DNA from: an uncultured Collinsella sp.
GTDB lineage: Bacteria > Actinomycetota > Coriobacteriia > Coriobacteriales > Coriobacteriaceae
Reading direction: 5' to 3'
Length of the DNA stretch: 26,182 nucleotides
Assembly (NCBI GenBank): GCA_902496275.1
Contig: CABVAC010000024.1
Span: 1 to 26,182 of the forward strand
A model generated the notes under the pieces. It saw only the letters and a list, made by a program, of their open reading frames with translations. It was not told the DNA's origin and ran no database searches. The translations under genes and the position numbers were made by a program. The number at the start of each line of letters is the position of its first letter. Position 1 is the stretch's first letter. Of the stretch, positions 1 to 8,469 are shown in pieces.

Positions 1-2
1 CT

Positions 3-95
3 CAAGAAGGAGTAACATCGGGACTTGCAGCGACGGACCTCAGGACGCTCTTACACCACGTCTGCGCGCGCGACCCCGAGCGCGCATTGAAATAG
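3..95 (+). CDS. Possible 3' end of a gene entering from the left
   Basis: One frame is open from the window edge to a TAG at 93-95. It ends in residues like GLAATDLRTLLHHVCARD, which read as plausible protein. The frame is short, and a second frame is also open to 121, so this is weak. A small GC-rich hairpin (63-86) overlaps the end. I do not recognise the protein. Nothing else coding is visible before 450. Confidence 0.25.
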   Translation, partial: QEGVTSGLAATDLRTLLHHVCARDPERALK

Positions 96-128
96 GCGTT
101 TTGGGCTGTTTGAGGGGTTAGTTCTATA

Positions 129-366
129 CCCCGTGGACAAAAAATGCCAAATATGAGTACTGTTGCCAAGATAGTCACATATATTTTAGGTCAATTTGGC
201 TCTCTTACGATATTTATTATCGATAGAGAGCCTATTTTATTGGACCTATGGGGAAGTACATCATCTAATTTTTGAACAAATGTAGACTTTCGACACCCAT
301 GCGTAGCAAAATTGCTGTTACTAAATTAGTGACAGTACTCATATTTGGCATTTTTTGACCACGGGG
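129..366. repeat. AT-rich nested inverted-repeat element (MITE-like)
   Basis: The arms 129-163 and 332-366 are 35 nt long and reverse complements with one mismatch (position 137). Both begin CCCCGTGG and contain AAAAAATGCCAAATATGAG. Weaker complementarity continues inward from each arm. The element is 238 bp in total and clearly AT-rich compared with the flanking DNA, with no coding frame of its own. I see no convincing target-site duplication. It could be a non-autonomous mobile element or a paired regulatory motif upstream of the dipeptidase. Confidence 0.7.
188..246. repeat. Inner hairpin nested inside the 129-366 element
   Basis: The arms 198-212 and 218-232 pair at 13 of 15 positions around a 5-nt loop. 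AGGTC (188-192) and GACCT (242-246) extend the fold with small bulges. The hairpin lies in the middle of the outer inverted repeat, so the whole 238 bp can fold as a nested cruciform or RNA hairpin. No T-tract follows, so it is not an obvious terminator. Confidence 0.6.
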
Positions 367-449
367 GCTGCCGAGGCCGTGGTTTCGCCCTTTTTGCGTC
401 GAAGCGATACACTGTTGCCGTTTGATTTCTTCGCTCAAGGAGGATGCGC

Positions 450-1973
450 ATGCCGTGCACAACGATTCTGGTCGGTAAGAACGCAAGCTACGACGGGTCG
501 ACCCTGGTCGCCCGCAACGAGGACTCGTCCAACGGGGTGTTTGAGCCCAAGCACATGTGCGTAGTGCATCCCGACGAGCAGCCGCGCGTCTACACGAGCG
601 TCCTGAGTCACCTGACCGTTGAACTGCCCGATAATCCCATGCGCTACACGAGCGTCCCCGATGTTATTCCCGGTCACGGCATTTGGGCCGAGGCGGGCTT
701 CAACGAGCTCAATGTGGGCATGTCCGCAACCGAGACGCTCACCACCAATGAGCGCGTTCGCGGCGCCGACCCGCTCGTGGACTACGTGCCCGCCAAGGGT
801 AACGAGGGTGAGGACGGCTATGTGCCGGCGCAGCCTGGTGGCTTGGGTGAGGAGGACATGGTGACCCTGGTCCTGCCGTACGCCAAGTCCGCTCGCGACG
901 GCGTTCGTATCCTGGGCGACCTGCTCGAGCGCTACGGCACCTACGAGAACAACGGCATCGCCTTTAGCGACGTGGACGAGATCTGGTGGCTCGAGACCAT
1001 CGGCGGCCACCACTGGATCGCCAAGCGCGTGCCCGACGACGCCTATGTGACCATGCCCAACCAACTGGGTATCGACAGCTTTGACCTGGATGACGCCGAG
1101 GGCGCCCAAGTCGACCACATGTGCTCTGCCGACCTGCGCGCCTGGATGGCCGAGTGGCATCTGGACCTGACGCTGGGTGTTAAGGGCGACGGTCCCGCCG
1201 CGGTCTTTAACCCGCGCGAGGCCTTTGGCTCGCACAGCGACAGCGATCACGTCTACAACACGCCGCGCGCCTGGTACATGCAGCGCTGCCTCAACCCCAG
1301 CGACGTGTGGGATGGCCCCGACGCCGACTACACGCCCGAGAGCGACGATATCCCCTGGAGCCGCGTGCCCGAGCGCAAGGTGACCATCGAGGACATTAAG
1401 TACGTGCTTTCGAGCCACTACCAGGGCACGGAGTACGACTGCTACGGTAGCAAGGGCACGCCCGCCACGCGCGGTGCCTATCGTCCCATCGGCATCAACC
1501 GCAACAGCCAGCTCGCCGTGTTGCAGCTGCGCCCCTATGCGCAGCCGGCGTATCGCGCCGTACAGTGGATGGCCTTTGGCTCCAACTCGTTTAACGCGCT
1601 GGTTCCGCTGTACGCCAACGTCGAGACCATGCCCGAGTACTATGCCGACACGCAGGCTCGCGTGACGTCCGAGAATTTTTATTGGGCGAATCGCTTGATT
1701 GGCGCCCTGGCCGACGTCCGTTTCCATGAGTGCGGCCACGCGGTCGAGGATTATCAGGAGAAGATCGGTGGCATGGGCCACAAGCAGATCCATGACGTCG
1801 ATGCTGCCGTAGCCGCGCTACCCGAGGCCGAGGTGCCTGCCGAGCTTGCACGCGCCAACGAGGCCTTTGCCGAGCTTGTGCGCGTGGAGACCGATGCCCT
1901 GCTGGGCAAGGTGCTCTACACCACGAGCTGCGCCATGAAGAACTCTTTCGCGATGAATGACAACGTGAGGTAG
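450..1973 (+). CDS. C69-family (PepD-type) dipeptidase
   Basis: This is a peptidase of family C69, an N-terminal nucleophile hydrolase that cleaves dipeptides, probably in the cytoplasm. The N-terminus MPCTTILVGKNASYDGS carries the family signature: Cys3 would become the catalytic N-terminal residue after removal of the first residues, followed by the DGSTLVARNED stretch. Its 507 aa is normal for the family (about 470-540). An ATG at 444 abuts the Shine-Dalgarno AAGGAGG (437-443) with no spacer, whereas ATG 450 has a 6-nt spacer and puts Cys close to the N-terminus, so 450 is chosen. The gene appears monocistronic: 99 nt separate it from the next gene. No signal peptide is visible. Confidence 0.9.
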   Translation: MPCTTILVGKNASYDGSTLVARNEDSSNGVFEPKHMCVVHPDEQPRVYTSVLSHLTVELPDNPMRYTSVPDVIPGHGIWAEAGFNELNVGMSATETLTTNERVRGADPLVDYVPAKGNEGEDGYVPAQPGGLGEEDMVTLVLPYAKSARDGVRILGDLLERYGTYENNGIAFSDVDEIWWLETIGGHHWIAKRVPDDAYVTMPNQLGIDSFDLDDAEGAQVDHMCSADLRAWMAEWHLDLTLGVKGDGPAAVFNPREAFGSHSDSDHVYNTPRAWYMQRCLNPSDVWDGPDADYTPESDDIPWSRVPERKVTIEDIKYVLSSHYQGTEYDCYGSKGTPATRGAYRPIGINRNSQLAVLQLRPYAQPAYRAVQWMAFGSNSFNALVPLYANVETMPEYYADTQARVTSENFYWANRLIGALADVRFHECGHAVEDYQEKIGGMGHKQIHDVDAAVAALPEAEVPAELARANEAFAELVRVETDALLGKVLYTTSCAMKNSFAMNDNVR

Positions 1974-2072
1974 GGATTTCCCGTCGATCGAATAGCGCTA
2001 AAACGCTTTGTCGCTTTCGCTCGATCTTGGGTACAAGAACGCCAATGCAGTTGTTTGTGATTGGAGACAACC

Positions 2073-2489
2073 ATGGTTATGAAACTCGATCAGCTTGTTA
2101 ACGGCGCCATTAACGTGGGCTTTGGCGCTGCCGCCGTTGCTGTCGAAGGCGGCAAGAAGGTCCTCGACGACCTTAACACCAAAGGCGAGCAGGTCCGCAA
2201 GGACACCGCCACCCCCGATATCGCCCGCAGCGTGTCCGACATGTTCGAGCAGGCCGGCGGCACCATCTCCGACCTGACCGAGCGCTTGGGCATGCAGGGC
2301 GAGACCGCGGCCCAGCGCGTGCTTGACGAGCTCATCCTTGCCCGGGTCCGCGTCATGACCGCCCCCGAGCGCACGGCCTTCCTGGCCCATGTGCGCGACA
2401 TCGTCGATTCGGTCGAGGACAACGTGACCTCGGTGCCCGTCGAGTCCGTTGAGCCCGACGATGCGAAGGATACCGAAGAGGCCGAGTAG
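2073..2489 (+). CDS. Small phasin-like helical protein, likely partner of the UbiB-type kinase
   Basis: This is a 138-aa protein. Its N-terminal part (MKLDQLVNGAINVGFGAA from residue 3) is amphipathic and Ala/Gly-rich. Predicted long helices with charged faces follow, then an acidic tail ending DTEEAE. The layout resembles the phasin-like family (COG3937 type), but I see no catalytic motif and this call rests on style. ATG 2073 has GGAG six nt upstream; a TTG at 2061 and an ATG at 2079 are alternatives. The gene ends 8 nt before the UbiB-type kinase, so the two are surely co-transcribed. The pairing suggests an accessory role at the membrane for the kinase-like protein, which is inference. 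Confidence 0.7.
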   Translation: MVMKLDQLVNGAINVGFGAAAVAVEGGKKVLDDLNTKGEQVRKDTATPDIARSVSDMFEQAGGTISDLTERLGMQGETAAQRVLDELILARVRVMTAPERTAFLAHVRDIVDSVEDNVTSVPVESVEPDDAKDTEEAE

Positions 2490-2497
2490 CAGCGCAG

Positions 2498-4261
2498 ATG
2501 GCAGATTCCACCACCGATTACAACAATCTAGATCCCTTGGGTGACGAGGCGGCGGTTGTCGACGAGGTCGATGCCGCCGTCTCGGGCGCTCGCAAAAAGC
2601 CGCGCGCTGTCGATATGGTCCCCGAGGAGCCCGACGCGATGGCGCCGGACGAGGAATACCAGCTCACGCCGGCGGGTCGTCGCGAACGCATCGGGCAGAT
2701 TGTTCGCCTGGTCAAAAAGTACCGCGTGTGGGATAACCTCACGCCGGTTCGTTTGCGCCGCCTGCTCGAGGAACTCGGCCCCATGTTCGTCAAGATGGGA
2801 CAGATTCTGGCCAACCGGTCCGAGATTCTGCCGCAACGCTTTTGCGACGAGCTGCGTCGTCTGCGCTCCGACGTGGAGCCGGTGCCGTACGAGGTAGTGC
2901 TTCGCTGTCTGGAGGAAGAATACGGCTTGCGACTGGGGGAGATGTTCGATGCGATCGACCCCAATCCGCTTGGTAGCGCATCGCTCGCGCAGGTGCACCG
3001 CGCTCGTCTGGTGACGGGCGAGGACGTGGCCGTCAAGGTGCAGCGCCCCGGTGCGCAGCAGGTTATGGCGCAGGACATCGATATCATCCGCTCGGTGGTG
3101 CGTATCGTTTCCAAGTTCGTCAACACCGATCAATTCGTTGACCTGCACGGCGTGGTCGAGGAGCTGTGGACCTCGTTTCGCGAGGAGACCAACTTTTTGG
3201 CCGAGGCCAAAAACCTCAATGACTTTTACGAGTTCCATAAGAGCGTTCATGGCGTGACGTGCCCTAAATCCTATCTGGACCTGTGCACCGAACACGTGGT
3301 GGTTATGGACTACGTCGACGGCATTTCGATCGCCGATCCTGAACGCTTAGTGGCCGAGGGCTATGACTTGGAAAAGATCGGTGCCGCGATTGTCGAGGAC
3401 TACTCGACGCAGGTGCTCGACGACGGCTTTTTCCATGCCGACCCGCATGCGGGAAACATCATCCTCAAGGACGGTATTGTCTACTTTATCGACTTGGGTA
3501 TGGTCGGACGTATGTCGAGCCATGACCGCGGTATCGTCAAAGACATGATTTTCGCCGTGGCCGAGGGTGACGTGCCCAAGCTCAAGGATTCGCTCATGCG
3601 CTTTGCCGTGACGCGCGGCGATTCGGCCGAGCTTGACCATTCGGCCTTTTTGTCCGACTTGGACTTTATTGTTGCCGACTTTGCCGGGCTCGACCTTAAA
3701 GACCTGGATATCGGCGAGTTTTTGACTTCGCTGTTAAACCTCGCGCGCAAAAATGACGTTGAGCTGCCGAGCGTGGTGACGATGTTCGCCCGCGGCATGG
3801 TGACGCTCGAGGGCCTGTTGACCGAGTACATGCCCAACGTCAACATGATCCAGATCATCCAGACGCACATCAAAAACGAGAAGAGCACCTACGCCCGCAT
3901 GCGCGAGATGAGCCGCGATCTTGCCGCGAGCAGCTATCGCGCGGCAAAAGGCTCGCTCGAGGCGGCCGAGTATCTGGGCTTGGCTTCGCGTATGCTTACG
4001 CGCGGCCAGCTTAAGGTGAACACGCAGATCATGAGCAGCGATAAGGCGCTGCGACAGCTGGGCGGAATTATCGACCGCATGTCGATGGCAATCGTGATTG
4101 CTGGCCTGTTTATCGGTTCGTCGGTGGTGTACTACGCGCGCATCGAGCCGGTTGTGTTTGGTATTCCGGTCATTGGCTTTATGGGCTACGTGAGCGCGCT
4201 GGTGCTGGCGCTTATGCTGGGCCGCAATATCTGGCTCAACAGTCACGGCGGCAAGCATTAG
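2498..4261 (+). CDS. ABC1/UbiB (AarF)-family atypical protein kinase
   Basis: This is a 587-aa UbiB/ABC1-family protein, atypical kinase-like ATPases tied to isoprenoid-quinone or lipid metabolism at the membrane. The family marks are in order: KxGQ motif (K99-M-G-Q102), Ala-rich nucleotide loop GSASLAQVHRA (159-169), the VAVK lysine (K180), the catalytic HADPHAGN (313-320) and the metal-binding DLG (332-334). About 75 acidic or low-complexity residues precede the KxGQ domain. Two hydrophobic segments near residues 530-580 (AIVIAGLFIGSSVVYY and IGFMGYVSALVLALML) anchor the C-terminus. It follows the phasin-like gene by 8 nt, and a terminator lies at 4313. The true substrate cannot be read from the sequence. 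Confidence 0.9.
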   Translation: MADSTTDYNNLDPLGDEAAVVDEVDAAVSGARKKPRAVDMVPEEPDAMAPDEEYQLTPAGRRERIGQIVRLVKKYRVWDNLTPVRLRRLLEELGPMFVKMGQILANRSEILPQRFCDELRRLRSDVEPVPYEVVLRCLEEEYGLRLGEMFDAIDPNPLGSASLAQVHRARLVTGEDVAVKVQRPGAQQVMAQDIDIIRSVVRIVSKFVNTDQFVDLHGVVEELWTSFREETNFLAEAKNLNDFYEFHKSVHGVTCPKSYLDLCTEHVVVMDYVDGISIADPERLVAEGYDLEKIGAAIVEDYSTQVLDDGFFHADPHAGNIILKDGIVYFIDLGMVGRMSSHDRGIVKDMIFAVAEGDVPKLKDSLMRFAVTRGDSAELDHSAFLSDLDFIVADFAGLDLKDLDIGEFLTSLLNLARKNDVELPSVVTMFARGMVTLEGLLTEYMPNVNMIQIIQTHIKNEKSTYARMREMSRDLAASSYRAAKGSLEAAEYLGLASRMLTRGQLKVNTQIMSSDKALRQLGGIIDRMSMAIVIAGLFIGSSVVYYARIEPVVFGIPVIGFMGYVSALVLALMLGRNIWLNSHGGKH

Positions 4262-4312
4262 AGGCTGCGGCCGTCACCGCATTTTCCTATCGCGAACAAT
4301 AGCTTTTACCTT

Positions 4313-4340
4313 GGGCTTCGCCTGCGTACGAGGCCCTTTT
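4313..4340 (+). terminator. Rho-independent terminator of the ubiB-type operon
   Basis: An 8-bp stem (4313-4320 with 4329-4336, one G-U) is followed by TTTT. It sits 52 nt after the kinase stop codon and before the riboswitch transcript. Confidence 0.65.
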
Positions 4341-4367
4341 GCGTGATACCATTTTGACGGTAATAAT
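4338..4367 (+). promoter_or_regulatory. Candidate promoter of the riboswitch transcript
   Basis: A -10-like AATAAT (4362-4367) has a weak -35-like TTTGCG 18 nt upstream. A start near 4374 would place the aptamer at the very 5' end of the RNA. An alternative -35, TTGACG, at 4355 has no good -10. This is pattern matching only. Confidence 0.35.
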
Positions 4368-4375
4368 CGATGGCC

Positions 4376-4549
4376 TAGATGGTGGTGCGGAGACGCACGA
4401 ATGCGCGGTTATCCTGCGCATTTGGGAGAATCGGGGTGCAAGTCCCCAGCTGTACCAGTAACCGTAATTCCTCTTGGCTCGGGATGCTCGCGTCGCAGAT
4501 CGGACGACGTGCCCGAGTCGTTAAGGTTAAGTCGGATCGCCTCCCGTCT
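4376..4549 (+). ncRNA. Cobalamin riboswitch
   Basis: The leader shows the cobalamin aptamer core: a GGGAGAATC segment, the short stem GGGG-TGCAAGT-CCCC followed by AGCTG, then TACCAGTAACCGTA (B12-box-like), and at the 3' end AAGTCGGATCGCCTCCCGT. Peripheral helices are visible: GTGC/GCAC near the 5' end, AATGCGC/GCGCATT, and CTCGGG/CCCGAG enclosing CGTCG/CGACG. The family binds adenosyl- or other cobalamins and represses the downstream gene when the ligand is abundant. Downstream lie two DUF4430 genes and no B12 biosynthesis gene. The boundaries are approximate. Confidence 0.87.
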
Positions 4550-4583
4550 TGCATGCGGCTGCGGCTTTTGCCGCCGGTGTGCA
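4550..4583 (+). promoter_or_regulatory. Hairpin directly after the aptamer (possible expression platform)
   Basis: The stem GCGGC-TTTT-GCCGC is flanked by TGCA at both ends (4550 and 4580). It directly follows the aptamer. There is no U-tract, so a translational or anti-terminator role is more likely than a terminator. The role is inferred from position. Confidence 0.4.
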
Positions 4584-4652
4584 TAGGGCTCTGGAGGGAA
4601 GGGGGACCCCGATGGGGGAACTCGAGCGCAACATGCGCGATGACGTGGGGCA

Positions 4653-4690
4653 GTCTCAAGGCAACGCTCCAAGTACAGACAGTAGGAGAC
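4653..4690 (+). promoter_or_regulatory. Possible helix hiding the Shine-Dalgarno of the DUF4430 gene
   Basis: GTCTC at 4653-4657 is complementary to GAGAC at 4686-4690, which overlaps the AGGAG ribosome-binding site (4684-4688). Such a short helix could be the translation-off state of the riboswitch. Five base pairs alone are weak evidence. Confidence 0.25.
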
Positions 4691-4692
4691 AA

Positions 4693-7600
4693 ATGGATAT
4701 GTTTGAGGACGAGCGCCAGCGCGTCTCGCATCGCCGTGGCGCAATTGCGCGCGGCGTAGCCAAGCGCGGCCTGGTGGCATTCCTGGCCTTCGCGATGGCC
4801 TTTGGCACCACGCCGTCTCAGCTGTGGGCCGAGGGCGCCGAGGGCATTACCGACGCTGTGGCTCAGGCTACGACGCCAGGCGAGGACGCAGCGCTTGCGG
4901 GCGGTACCGCTGAGCAGAGCGGCGCCGAGGTTTCGGATTCCGGGAGCGCGCCTGCAGCTAGTGCCGCCACTACAGAGGCAGCAACTGGCGACGAAGGCTC
5001 GGCGACGGGGGAGAGCCCTGCCACGAGCGAGCAGTCTTCGACGGCATCCGCTGGCCAAGCAGGATCTGCCGCCGCGGCTGCCGTCCAGACAGAGAACCCG
5101 ACAGAAACTGGCGATGTCGTCAAGAAGCAAATCGAGGTCTCGTTCTCGATTATCGGCACCGATGCCGACGGCAAGGCTCAGACCTGGGTGGCGCCTACGC
5201 AGCTCAAGCTCGACGAGGGCGCGACGGCTGCGGATGCCTTCATTAAGCTGCAGGAGAAGACGGGCTTCAAGGCGAAGTACGATCCGAACACGGCATACGG
5301 TTTCTACCTCGAAAGCATCACCTCCCCGAGCGATGGCCGCACGCTTGCCTACGATCCGACGACTCATGCCTACTGGCAGCTGTTCGTCGACGGCGCGTCT
5401 TCCTCGGTTGGCGCGAGCAGCGTCAAACTCACCCAGGGGCAGAAGATTGAGTTTGCCTATACGGCTGGTAGCGCGTCCCCTGTCGTTAAGGACCAGCTTG
5501 CTGCGAATGTGACCGTCATTGGTCGCGATGCCCAGGGCAAGACTCAGACCTGGGTCGACAACGCGCAGTATGTGGTGACGTCCGGTTCGAGCGCGCTTGA
5601 TCTTACGAAGGTCGCGCTTGAGGCGAATGATATTGACGCCGTTGCTGCGGGCTCCTTCATTCTGAGCCTTAAGTACAACGGTGTTGAGCTGGGTACGCCC
5701 CAAGATTATTCGACCTATTGGCAGCTGTTTATCAACGGCAAGTCGAGTGACTATACGGCGGACAATGTCACCATCCATGCTGGCGATACCGTCACGTGGT
5801 TCTACGGTGGCTGGGGAGACCAGTTGCCGTCCGATTCTGTCCATGCTTCCGTTCAGGTGCTTGGCAAGGACAAGGACGGCAAGCAGCAGGTTTGGGCTTC
5901 GACGGGCCAGACGAGTCTCAAGGCGGGCTCTACTGCTAAGGACCTGTTGGAGCAGACTGGTCTTAAACTCAAAGCTACAGAAGAGTCTTGGGGTTGGTAC
6001 CTTAGGGGCATTACCTCGCCGCTTGACGGTAAGACCTATTGTGGCTCTGATGCTGCGACCAATAGCTATTGGCGCTTCTACGTAAAGGGCAAGTCCGACG
6101 CAAAGTACAAGTTCGCCGACGTTGGCGCTGGTGCCTACGAGCTCCATGAGGGTGACGCCGTCACCTTTATGTATGCTGGCGACAGCGATGCCCTCCCTGG
6201 TCAGGTGCTTGGATCTGCCGATATCATCGGCCCCGATGTCAACGGCAACAATACTCGCTGGGGCTCGGCAAGCAATGTTTCCCTGCCCGAAGGCTCTACG
6301 GCTCAGGACCTTATTGAGACGGTTCTGAAGGCGAAGGGCATTGATTACAAGGCCTCCCAGAGTGGTGCATACTGGTCCATTACTTCGCCGTTCGAAGACA
6401 AGTCTTACGGCTATGATGGTGCGACCGGTAAATACTGGCATCTGTATATCAACGGAGAGTCCTCATCTCTCTGTGCCAACCAGGTCACGCTCAAGAGCGG
6501 CGACAAGGTTACATTTGCCTACACCACCGAAAAATCGCCCATGCCCGATCCCGACAAGATTGTCGTGGACCCGAGTGCGACGACTCCTAATTGGGATGCC
6601 GAGTGGGCCGGCTACGGCAACAGTGGCAACGGTTCGACCGTAACGGATGCCAAGACGCCTGCGCAGGCCGCCGGTCTTAAGTGGGCCTTCGATTGGAAGG
6701 CCGAGTCTGGCCAGCAGTATGCCAACTGCAGCGAGCCTGTCATCGCTAACGGCTTTGTGTACATCGCGACCGAGAACGAGCTCATTAAGATCGATTCGTC
6801 CACGGGCAAAAAGGTTGCCTCTGCGCCGCTTGCCTCCAAGGTGAGTTATACCTCTCGTCCGATCTACACCAATGGCCTTATCATCGTTCCGCTCAACGGC
6901 GGTGCGGTCCAGGCGATTACTGCAGACAAGCTGATCTGCAAGTGGCTGACGCCCGGTTTGACGGACTTGACGCAGAGCTCCTGCACCGTCGTTTCGGACG
7001 GCGAGTACGTCTATGTTGGTACGGTCGATATTTCGTATGACGAGAATTACAACGCGACCTACGGCAACGGCTCCTTTATGCGCATTAAGATTGCCACGGG
7101 CGAAGTTTCTTGGCAGAACATCGACCCTGCCGAGGGCTATTACTGGACTGGTGCGGCTTTGACGGATAAGTATGCCATCGTTCCTACGAGCGCGGGTACG
7201 CTTAAGTGCATTGATAAGACGACGGGCGATGTCGTTTCGACCATGAAGCTCGGCGCTCTCGCGAACGCCGACTGTGTCGCCGATCCGTCCAATGGTTCGA
7301 CCTTCTATCAGATGACGCACGATGGAAAGCTCCATGTGATTTCGCTTTCGGCGAAGGGCGTGCTGAGCGAGCAGAAGACGGTCGATCTGGGTCTTACTAA
7401 TAACATGAGCGCACCGGCGGTGGCTGGCGAAAACTTGATTGTCGGCGGACAGACGGCTACTGGCTCTGCTCTGGCTCTCTATAATCTGAAGACCGGTAAG
7501 ACCACGATGGTCACCGCTGCTGACGGTAAAGAACTTCCGGCCGGATTTAACGGTATTGCTGCTACTCCGCTGGTGAGTGTTCAGGGCGGCAAGACCTATG

Positions 7601-8469
7601 TGTACTTCACCGTTAACAGCGCGGATAGCAAGGATTACGTCAACTACTCTGCTGGTGGTGGCGTGTATCGCTATACACTCGGCGATGCAGAGGCGACGCA
7701 GATTTATGATGCGGCTGGCCATTACCAGCACTGCGACTCTCCGGTCATTGCCGATGCATCTGGCAACCTGTACTACATCAATGACTCGGGCACGCTGTTC
7801 AAGCTGGGGGCCGTTGAGTCTTGGACGGTTGCCTTTAATTCCAACGGCGGGTCTGCTTGCGACACTAAGTTTGTTGCTACGGCCGATGGCAAGCTGGTCA
7901 AGCCGGCCGATCCGACACGCGATGGCTACACTTTCGGCGGTTGGTATACCGATGAAGCCTGCACGCGGGCGTATGACTTCGCCACGCCGGTGACGGCCGA
8001 TCTGACGCTGTATGCCAAGTGGACCAAGAATGCCACCAACCCTGGCGGTAATGGCGGTTCTGGCACTAATGGTGGCAACGGTGGCGCTGGCAACGGTTCC
8101 GGTGCTGGCGCTGGCACTGGCACGGGCTCCGGCTCCGGCACGAAGGGCCAGCAGGCTGGCGGCGCTGTCGCCCCGGGCCAGAAGCCGGTGACCAAGACGA
8201 CGGTGTCGACCAAGACCGAGACCAGGGACAACAAGTCCGACAAGAAGTCTGACAGGAAGGACGGCAAGTCCGACAAGAAGTCCGATTCCAAGTCCGATAC
8301 GGGTGCTGTTTCCACGACCACTGCTAAGAAGTCCTCTAGTGCTTCCGAGCAGGAGACTGGCACCAATCCGCTCGCCATCGTTGGCATCGCCGCCGGCGTG
8401 ATTGGCCTCGCGCTCATCGCCGTCTTCGTGCTGACCAAGCGCGGCAAGGGTGACGGTAATGCCCGATAA
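4693..8469 (+). CDS. Large surface protein: four DUF4430 domains, beta-propeller, InlB-type repeat, C-terminal anchor
   Basis: This is a protein of ~1258 aa. A signal peptide with a basic n-region and hydrophobic core (residues ~26-38) comes first, then a Thr/Ser/Ala linker. Four DUF4430 (transcobalamin-like C-terminal) domains follow at about 146-259, 271-376, 383-499 and 507-613, each with a YWQLFVDG-like strand and a closing FAYT/WFYG strand. About 634-1046 resembles a PQQ/WD-type beta-propeller (FVYIATENELIKIDSSTGKK). An InlB/Flg_new repeat (GYTFGGWYTDEACTRAYDF) spans about 1044-1111, then Gly-rich and Lys/Asp/Ser repeats. A membrane segment (1226-1250) ends in KRGKG; no LPxTG is seen. 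ATG 4693 follows AGGAG; upstream in-frame starts use rare AGG/AGA codons and overlap the riboswitch. The likely role is surface corrinoid binding, inferred from the DUF4430 domains plus the B12 riboswitch. Confidence 0.88.
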   Translation: MDMFEDERQRVSHRRGAIARGVAKRGLVAFLAFAMAFGTTPSQLWAEGAEGITDAVAQATTPGEDAALAGGTAEQSGAEVSDSGSAPAASAATTEAATGDEGSATGESPATSEQSSTASAGQAGSAAAAAVQTENPTETGDVVKKQIEVSFSIIGTDADGKAQTWVAPTQLKLDEGATAADAFIKLQEKTGFKAKYDPNTAYGFYLESITSPSDGRTLAYDPTTHAYWQLFVDGASSSVGASSVKLTQGQKIEFAYTAGSASPVVKDQLAANVTVIGRDAQGKTQTWVDNAQYVVTSGSSALDLTKVALEANDIDAVAAGSFILSLKYNGVELGTPQDYSTYWQLFINGKSSDYTADNVTIHAGDTVTWFYGGWGDQLPSDSVHASVQVLGKDKDGKQQVWASTGQTSLKAGSTAKDLLEQTGLKLKATEESWGWYLRGITSPLDGKTYCGSDAATNSYWRFYVKGKSDAKYKFADVGAGAYELHEGDAVTFMYAGDSDALPGQVLGSADIIGPDVNGNNTRWGSASNVSLPEGSTAQDLIETVLKAKGIDYKASQSGAYWSITSPFEDKSYGYDGATGKYWHLYINGESSSLCANQVTLKSGDKVTFAYTTEKSPMPDPDKIVVDPSATTPNWDAEWAGYGNSGNGSTVTDAKTPAQAAGLKWAFDWKAESGQQYANCSEPVIANGFVYIATENELIKIDSSTGKKVASAPLASKVSYTSRPIYTNGLIIVPLNGGAVQAITADKLICKWLTPGLTDLTQSSCTVVSDGEYVYVGTVDISYDENYNATYGNGSFMRIKIATGEVSWQNIDPAEGYYWTGAALTDKYAIVPTSAGTLKCIDKTTGDVVSTMKLGALANADCVADPSNGSTFYQMTHDGKLHVISLSAKGVLSEQKTVDLGLTNNMSAPAVAGENLIVGGQTATGSALALYNLKTGKTTMVTAADGKELPAGFNGIAATPLVSVQGGKTYVYFTVNSADSKDYVNYSAGGGVYRYTLGDAEATQIYDAAGHYQHCDSPVIADASGNLYYINDSGTLFKLGAVESWTVAFNSNGGSACDTKFVATADGKLVKPADPTRDGYTFGGWYTDEACTRAYDFATPVTADLTLYAKWTKNATNPGGNGGSGTNGGNGGAGNGSGAGAGTGTGSGSGTKGQQAGGAVAPGQKPVTKTTVSTKTETRDNKSDKKSDRKDGKSDKKSDSKSDTGAVSTTTAKKSSSASEQETGTNPLAIVGIAAGVIGLALIAVFVLTKRGKGDGNAR

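Noticed and set aside
435..1793. Minus-strand open frame of 452 aa opposite the dipeptidase
   Set aside because: Shadow of GC3-biased codons. The plus-strand frame has a clear family match and ribosome-binding site, and the minus frame reads as Val/Ala/Gly/His-rich nonsense.
4549..4692. Start of the DUF4430 gene at ATG 4549 or 4612
   Set aside because: 4549 lies at the end of the riboswitch aptamer. The stretch to 4692 uses rare AGT/AGG/AGA codons and contains the ribosome-binding site for 4693.
8320..8469. LPxTG sortase signal on the large DUF4430 protein
   Set aside because: The C-terminus has a hydrophobic helix and basic tail, but the preceding text is EQETGTNP with no LPxTG, so only a membrane anchor is claimed.
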